Origin: Ampelocalamus luodianensis
Lineage: Eukaryota; Streptophyta; Magnoliopsida; Poales; Poaceae
Direction: 5' to 3'
DNA: 64,000 nt
NCBI GenBank assembly: GCA_036346255.1
Contig: CM070625.1
Span: 40,614,520-40,678,519, forward strand
Each line of letters begins with the position of its first letter. Position 1 is the stretch's first letter. The notes beneath the pieces were generated by a model. The model saw only the letters and a program-made list of their open reading frames with translations. It had not been told where the DNA came from and searched no databases. Below are positions 57,570 through 64,000 of the stretch, one piece after another. The position numbers and the translations under genes are program-made.

Positions 57570-58353
57570 TCAGAAGACTCGAGTGAAGCGAATGGGTTGA
57601 TTCTTCCTCAAAAGAAAGAGCGAATGGAATCAATTTTTTTAACAACTTGGAAAACATGTGCCACGCGGTGAACACAAGACCAAGGAAAGCGTCACTTAGG
57701 CCAAGAACTCGAAAAAACATAAAGGGAAAGTCAACGGTCGAGGGCTCAAGCCCTCTGAAAGCGAATACCAAGCCACGAATGAGAAGAAGGTAATGCCCTT
57801 TGTAAATTGATAAACTCTTATGGAAACAACTGCATAAGGTTCAAGCACACTCAAATAAAGCGCAAGATCTGAAATGACTTAAATTTCAAACACTTATTCT
57901 TCACTCCTTCCTTTAACAAGGAAAATTATTCTCTGTGATTACTACATCACTTTGCCAACTTAAACATGATAATTCTTAAAAAACCAAATCACAGGAACCA
58001 CTTAAGAGCCAATAAAATCTTTCATCATATCGCTTTGCTCGAAACAGCCTCAATCACCACATAACACAAGAGGTCCACGATCACAAGCGTAAAACTGAAA
58101 CACTTTCACTATAACAAAATTACGAAAGACGATCCGGTTACTTTATTTCTAAAGATTCATCACCACACATACGGTCACAATCTCTTGCGGATAATCTTAC
58201 TAACATCAAGAATGATCTACCCTTTACAAGACTCATATCGTCAACTCTTCCTTTATTGAGCCCCCAAAGGCTTACAAAACATTACATATCCCATCACCAT
58301 CACATCCTCAATTGAGTGTATACAAAATCTTATATTCTCACTACAACAACCAC

Positions 58354-58377
58354 TTTATTATTATTATTATTATTTTT
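58354..58377. repeat. TTA microsatellite
   Basis: About seven TTA units followed by a T run. Confidence 0.9.
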
Positions 58378-59251
58378 AGAGGAAAACTCTTGCACAATTA
58401 AAGTTATTCCCATACCCTTTCATCAAAGATATACTTTTATCGATAGTCCTACCATCATGTAAACATTGTTCATCCATTAAACCCTATCAGTTTATCTCTT
58501 AGTGATGCTCATCACCAAACATTAATAAACATTATTTGCACCTAGCAATACTCATAATCATTAAGTATCCACAAAAAGATTACTCCAAGATTAGTACCCA
58601 CTAAGATAATAATCTAACTCCTTTTGAACTTAACCATTCCAAAAGGTTAGATTAATCCATTGAGATACGTTAATCTAATTTACCAAGAAAGTTTATCAAA
58701 AGTATTACTCTTAATCATCGACTCAATTACATCAATGTTCTACATCTCTTATTAACTCTATTGTTTACAACTAGGTATAACCATACTCTTAATCACAGCT
58801 CCTCGAGAACTACTACAAGACATTTTCAAATTAATCACTATCCTTTCAAGGATCTTTGTTAGAATCGATCATGCACACATTGCAGACCTAACCTGATAAC
58901 CTATATTATATCCATTAATTGCTTTGATTATAACCTCTCACTTAACCAAACCAAAACACCACTAAAAGGTTTAACAACTTCCTTCATAAAAGAGAACCAT
59001 CAAGCTTCAACACTCCAAATACCCAAGAGAGATACATTGAGTCAAAGCCTCCACGTTCTAAAAAAAACTTGCAAAAACCTTCATTAACCAAAAACATCAA
59101 CCGAATAAATGGTTCACGCTTTCCAATGAGAAGCATAAAACTCCAAAATAAAGGTCAAACTTGACAATCAACCTAGTTCACGGTGCATGAATAACCCTTC
59201 GGTTGGAAGAACAATGATTGCTTTACGGGACAATTAAGCCAAAGAAAACAC

Positions 59252-59272
59252 ATTATTATTATTATTATTTTT
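59252..59272. repeat. ATT microsatellite
   Basis: About six ATT units followed by a T run; similar to 58354-58377. Confidence 0.9.
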
Positions 59273-59702
59273 CAAAGCAACCCATCAACCACAAGAATAA
59301 ATACCCCAAGAGAAACTCATCAATTTCAAGCTGGATAGATTTGACCAAAATCACATTCAAGGAAGAGAACACTCGTTCGATATACTACGCTACTGCTTTG
59401 TACTACAATCTCGGTGGGGATACTTCGCTATTCCTATACCACGAGCGGTGGTGTAGCACAGTATAGCCGGGACCACAACCGATGCTTCCACCTCTCAACA
59501 TGGGTTATTCCCACATAATAATTATAATAATTAATTAATAAGCGGCCAAACTCAACTCATATCGGCAATAATCAAAGCGATATAGCGAGCGTAAATGCAA
59601 TGATTGGCCCATCCCCATCCTCGTGCACAGTGTGTCAAACTTTTAAGTTGATTAACATTAGCAATTTTTAAATAATCTAGTCACCACGGACCTCACTGAC
59701 CC

Positions 59703-59715
59703 GCTCACGATACCA
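59703..59715 (-). other. E8 primer-binding site, variant
   Basis: The minus strand reads TGGTATCGTGAGC three bases from the LTR end; the expected form is TGGTATCAGAGC. Confidence 0.65.
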
Positions 59716-60263
59716 AGCTGTAACACCCGACTCGAAAGGACCTAGAATGCTCTTTGAAGTAAACTAAACTAGTACAAACTATAAATTTTTAACGAGTCTC
59801 CTTTGTTTAATCAGCTATCACAGAGAGTTCAACGATAAAACATAGCATTTAACCAAAATCTCATGATCAATCATGATAATCAATTGAACATACCAAGACG
59901 ACAATCTCATTATCACAATTATCTGATTACTCAAACCAAGCGATCTATGAGTGATAATCATCGAGTTCATTTATTTCTAAAATTGAAGCTAAGTGGTGAG
60001 CATGTAAGAGTGTGAGGTAGTGAGTGCATCCATCATCTATTCCCTCCCATGCATGTCATTCACGCCATTGGTACCTAAAACACATTAAAGCAGAGTGAGC
60101 CCAAAGACTCGGCAAGTATCAACAAGGCTATAAGCAGGAACACAAACATAGCATCTGTAAACCACAATCTCATTACACTAATCATAGCCAAATATCTTAT
60201 GATATGCAAACTATGCAATGCTCTTTTGAACTTTATCCCTTTTCGCATTTTACAGATAATGCG

Positions 60264-60473
60264 GGGTATACAACCGTCATTGTATACCCTTGCACAGTGC
60301 CCTCTACAGCACGAGGGACCAAACCTATACACCACGGTATAGGGACCTTTGCCCATCACTTAATGATGGGGACCTCTTTATTTCATAGCCCACTTTCCAC
60401 GAATGTAGGGACCTCAACCCGTCATCTTCATGGCGGGGACCTCAATGTATGTGCTTGGTCACTCGTGACCAAG
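60264..60473 (-). repeat. Hairpin array in E8 LTR-C
   Basis: Six clear inverted repeats: GGGTATACAA/TTGTATACCC (60264-60289), CCCTC/GAGGG (60300-60317), CCTATAC/GTATAGG (60324-60343), CCCATCA/TGATGGG (60352-60370), CCCGTCAT/ATGGCGGG with one wobble (60418-60437) and CTTGGTCAC/GTGACCAAG (60454-60473). A decayed one lies at 60389-60410. Spacers contain GGGACCT or GGACCTC. Confidence 0.9.
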
Positions 60474-61722
60474 GCACTGTATACTCTCAACATGCATATG
60501 CACCATGATAACATTCTTCATATGCAGGAATTCAACATATTCTCATTAACATGTAAGCAACAACAACAACATCATACATGAATAAACTTATTCATACTTC
60601 TAGCATTCCACAACATTGATATTCATAGCATTCTAGCACCCATGAATAGCACATTTAATCATAATACTAGCAAACTTGAACAATCACTCATGAATATCAA
60701 TTAATCATTTCTCTAGTATTCACCATCTTTAATCATACTTATCACACTATCAACTTTGGCATGGTTGTTACACATCAAAGTATTAGCATCCTCTATCATG
60801 ATCATAAATATGCACTCAAGCAGTACTTGCATACACCAAGATAAATTGGAACTCATCACCATAACATCCATACATAGCTATTATGAGCCAAACACAAGCG
60901 ATCACTGACATACAAGTATAAATATACAATGGCAGAATACTTGCCTTAAGCGTGCGAGAGCGGTGGGCGCGAAGAGGCGCTGCCCACAGGATCACGCTCC
61001 ACCTGAACATAAAGATAACCCCAATCTAAGACCAACATACTGGACCAAAATCATACATCACATTACAATCGAAATCGCTAATCTTCTTATCACGTCTAGT
61101 TTTTTCTAATTTCTAGCGATCGGTCACTGCGGACAGCAGACTTCAAAAATTCATAACTTTCTGCTCAGGAGTCCAAATAGGATGATCTTGGACAATCTGA
61201 AAATTTAATTGAAATGTCTAAATAAACTTAGTTGGGGAGACCCTCTGATTCGGCCATCTACCAGACCTACCAATCTATTTAATCAGAGCAAACATTTCAC
61301 GTCGGGTTTTTGGACAGCGACAAAGAAACTATCATAACTTTCTCTACTTTCGTCCAAATTCAGTGATCTTTAGCTTTCCTGAAAGCTAAGAGGATTAGCC
61401 TCATGTTTCATTATGGTGAGAACCTCTGTAAACCCCTCTAAATAAGCGCTTCAATCAGGTTAACTAACACTAGCAAATCTGCTTCTCTCCAGAAACACAG
61501 AAGTACTAATAAATTCATAACTTTGGCTACCGAAGTCCGAATGACTTGGTTCTTGTCGGCAATGAAAGGTAACTACGATAGATACAACTTTCTAGGAGAC
61601 ACTTAGACCCAAATCTGCCTCTAACCTAATCAAAACCGACTAACTTCACTGCTGCAGAATATCGACGAACTGACATCCGAAAATTAGACAACTAGAAAAT
61701 GACCTAAAGCAAAGAACCACGG

Positions 61723-61732
61723 GTTACCCTTG
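61723..61732 (-). other. Conserved candidate splice donor in LTR-C (E8)
   Basis: CAAGGGTAAC on the minus strand, as in E2 and E6. Confidence 0.4.
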
Positions 61733-61785
61733 CAAAGCGAAGAGAGTACACAGCGGGGATGATGACCACTGCGCTTCGCTGCGGA

Positions 61786-61864
61786 TCCTTCTTCTCCCTC
61801 TTCTTCTCTTCTCTTCTCCCTCTCCTTCTTCTTCCTTCTCTTCCTTTCGCCTTCTTCTTCCTCC
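61786..61864. repeat. CTT-rich low-complexity tract
   Basis: Same place in LTR-C as the tract at 13486-13541. Confidence 0.85.
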
Positions 61865-62237
61865 TTGGCCGGCTGCAATGGAGCTCCTTCTCCTCCTTGG
61901 CCAGCAGCAATGGAGGTGGTGGGGAGTGGAGAGGCGCAAGGGAGGGTGGAGGGAGGTGGAGAGGGAGAGGGGTGGCGGCCGGTTGGGGGTGGGAGAGGAA
62001 AGGGGAGGAGGGTGCGGCTAGGGTTTGGGGAGAAAGGGGTGCTCTCCCCTTGGCCGGCCACACTTGGGCCTCTATGGGCCAAGCCAGGCCCAGTTGAGGT
62101 GACAGATGCATAAACCCCCTCTCAAGCTGATTATTTGAGTAACTTCTATAAGGTCCTTCCGATACTCCATTTGATTCTCTCCCGATCGATTAAACTTTCC
62201 CGACTAGACGTTGTAACACTTTCGAAGTATTACACCT

Positions 62238-62256
62238 TGAGTACGGAAGGTACTCA
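62238..62256 (-). other. LTR-B hairpin next to the E8 insertion
   Basis: TGAGTAC, loop GGAAG, GTACTCA, only three bases from the E8 LTR end. Confidence 0.8.
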
Positions 62257-62581
62257 GCAAGACTTACACAAACTAATAAAAGAAAGTGTATAATAGAACC
62301 TATACAATGGATTAGAGTTTGTATATGCATAAGGTTGCAACAGGAAGGTATAATGGTTAAATTTTGCATAAAACAGTACATCTTAACCTACAATAGCTAG
62401 GTTTTGATAAAGCGATTTAATAAATCAAAGTTGAACTAGAACAATAAGTAAATGAATTAATTGTAAACAGTACAATGCATGAATCCTCTCATGCTGAAAC
62501 AAAAACCCAAACAGTATTTGAAAACAAAACTTCTATACAGGTGACATCAACTCAAGTTATCGTCCATGACCGTGGACACGG

Positions 62582-62610
62582 CTATTCGAATAGTTTAATA
62601 CCCTGCAGGG
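62582..62610. other. Twin palindrome module, intact, in LTR-B
   Basis: CTATTCGAATAG, 7 nt, CCCTGCAGGG; same as LTR-A at 17424-17452. Confidence 0.85.
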
Positions 62611-64000
62611 GTGTACATCTTTACCCACACGACTTAGTCAGCCCGTTGCCTTCGGACGCCTCAGAATGATGACATACTTCCTTTGGTATGCCGGCCAGGA
62701 AACTAAGATTTGGTATTTTCAACAAGTTAACACTATTGAGTTGGACACCCATGTGTGAGTGATCTCGCTTAAACAACGGTGATAGCATCATGCTAAGGGC
62801 ACACATGTTGCGTCGGGAATGCCGACCCAAACAAAAGTAATGCAAAGCGGGTTCGCTGCCCATATTAGGTTGCAATCGGCATCTTTAAAATGCGTACATG
62901 CAGCGGAGCACATATCGCCCTCACCCTTCTAAGAACATCGATCTTGACATACAAGCTCACATGGCATAAAGCGGTCAAAGACCAAAGCATCTATGCCATA
63001 CAAGATCAATACACATGTCCTTACTACCTGTTTCCAACTCAATAGTCTTAGCCCTTTACTTAACCAAGCAGCGCCCATACACTGCATGTGGAAGTGCGTG
63101 GGGACTTGAATCGAATAGTCGAGTTCGGTCCTTAATTGGTCGAACAAGTCCACCACTTTTCCCATTTCTTGTGCACAAAGGCACCATCACTAACATCCTC
63201 TTGTCGGATCAATTGAAATTTAAAATTCAAATCTGAACTAAAGAAATTGGACAAAGAGTTTAAAATAACTGAAGTTTATTTGTTGCTCCTGTTTGACAAG
63301 TTAATCTTGTCAAACTTTAAATACTAGCTAATTGCATGTCTAAGCAAATCCTAAAAATAGGTATTATAGTATCTGATACTACTCTAGGGTTGAGTGTATG
63401 GTCATAATTAAGGTAATCCACAATGTTACTCGGTCATAACTAACTACTACGGATCACATTTGTAATTTGGAAAAGTAGCATGCAACGATTATCACTTTGG
63501 ATTTGGAAAATCTATAGTAGAAAACTTGGGATCAACATGGTGCAAAGAGGATGCTTGCCTTGATAATAATAAACTTCTTGTGCGGACTCGGGTTGTTGAA
63601 ATAGTATCAAAAGCCTCGGAAGAACAGATTCTATAAGAGACAATAAACTCCAATAAATACCAAAGCGACAACGGTATAGAATAAAGAAAATGTATGATCA
63701 ATAAAGAAATGCATGATTAACGGCATGCTTAAGTCATAACTACCTAATAGTGATAATAACCCATATTATCATATCTGACTTTTAAATAACGAGAAAGTAT
63801 AGTTTAGATCAAAGTTGCGGTTTCAGTTTTGAAAAAAGCGAAGCAGGGACCAGTAGTTTTGGGTTGGTTATGAATAGAAATGTTAAATTGAAACTTAGTC
63901 GATTTTTAGAGTAGATAATATTCTAGGCAAACCCTAATCTAACCTGATCGGCGGTTGCAAAATCTAAAGAAAAACCGATGTTGTCGGTTGAGCGACAACA

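Larger units (their letters stand above)
57570..59702 (-). other. E8 interior, no coding domain seen
   Basis: AT-rich sequence with many ATTA/CACAAC runs and two TTA microsatellites. The only longer open frame (about 57771-57502, minus) shows no known domain and runs into the E5 LTR, so I do not call it. The string GACACACTGTGCACGAGGAT near 59640 (minus) matches the leader of E2 near 11550, confirming the LTR-C family. Confidence 0.6.
57570..62234 (-). mobile_element. E8: LTR-C element with apparently non-coding interior
   Basis: Minus strand from 62234: a complete LTR-C, a PBS-like site, then 2.1 kb of AT-rich interior reaching the end of E5 at 57570. No gag or pol motif is found in the interior. 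It may be a non-autonomous derivative, or coding sequence may lie beyond the truncation. The right flank is LTR-B sequence (CCTTG, 62235-62239), so E8 inserted into an LTR-B copy whose left half is not seen. Confidence 0.7.
59719..62234 (-). repeat. E8 LTR (LTR-C), complete
   Basis: Minus strand from TGTAATACTTCG (62234) to GGGTGTTACA (59719), 2516 bp, both termini TG...CA. The best LTR-C reference here. Proline/lysine-rich open frames at 61684-62113 derive from a GAA/GGA tract; no gene is supported. Confidence 0.88.
62235..64000 (-). repeat. LTR-B fragment, continues beyond window
   Basis: Minus-strand LTR-B matching 25764 onward in E4's LTR, starting within the CACCTTGAGTACGG block. The 3'-terminal about 450 bp of this LTR are missing on the E8 side. 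It includes the hairpin and an intact twin palindrome. No gene. Confidence 0.85.

Noticed and set aside
60204..60581. 125-codon plus-strand frame
   Set aside because: Antisense to LTR-C and made of the hairpin array; not conserved in E2 or E6.
61684..62113. Two overlapping minus-strand frames of over 130 codons in LTR-C of E8
   Set aside because: Low-complexity coding of a GAA/GGA tract inside an LTR, overlapping in two frames, with no conserved protein.

Overview
The window is plant nuclear DNA made almost entirely of nested Ty3/gypsy (Metaviridae-type) LTR retrotransposons. I found no host protein-coding gene, rRNA, tRNA gene or CRISPR array. Reverse transcriptase, integrase with D,D35E and GPY/F motifs, and a chromodomain-like pol tail mark the elements as chromoviruses. 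With LTRs over 4 kb and a primer-binding site matching initiator-Met tRNA, the Tekay/Del lineage fits best (inference from motifs). Repeats of this size suit a large plant genome, possibly a monocot. The species cannot be told from the sequence.

Three LTR families recur; the names are mine. LTR-A (about 4.2 kb) starts TGTAACA/TGTAAC and ends GGTCCTCACA. LTR-B (about 4.3 kb) starts TGTAACAG or TGTAATAG and ends like LTR-A. LTR-C (2.3-2.5 kb) starts TGTAATAC and ends GTGTTACA. LTR-A and LTR-B share a core near the 3' end and are probably related subfamilies.

Layout: 1-8040 is element E1 (+), internal region plus a truncated 3' LTR-A. 8041-13903 is E2 (-), from pre-integrase back to its 5' LTR-C, inserted into the gag zinc knuckle of E3. 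13904-23461 is E3 (-): gag remnant, PBS and 5' LTR-B, the LTR carrying a nested solo LTR-A with an ACTAA target duplication. 23462-25290 is E6 (+): a pol tail and part of an LTR-C. 25291-37802 is E4 (-): 3' LTR-B and pol back to gag, with a (+) solo LTR-B and GCATT duplication inside the RT. 37803-43249 is a long LTR-A copy expanded by a GACCTCC-rich array. 43250-44373 is a GC-rich LTR-like fragment. 44374-57569 is E5 (+), the only element with both LTRs. 57570-62234 is E8 (-): an apparently non-coding internal region, PBS and complete LTR-C. 62235-64000 is an LTR-B fragment running off the window.

Every gag-pol is broken by frameshifts or stops, so none looks able to move by itself. In E5 the two LTRs agree closely in AT-rich parts but differ by short indels in GC-rich parts. 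Several differences replace an expected CAG, CTG or CCAG with a CG-containing string, so some breaks may be base-calling or assembly errors. The most interesting structures are in the LTRs: hairpin arrays in LTR-C, a position-conserved hairpin with different stems in LTR-A and LTR-B, a twin palindrome shared by LTR-A and LTR-B, and intron-like modules downstream of a TATA-like site in LTR-A.
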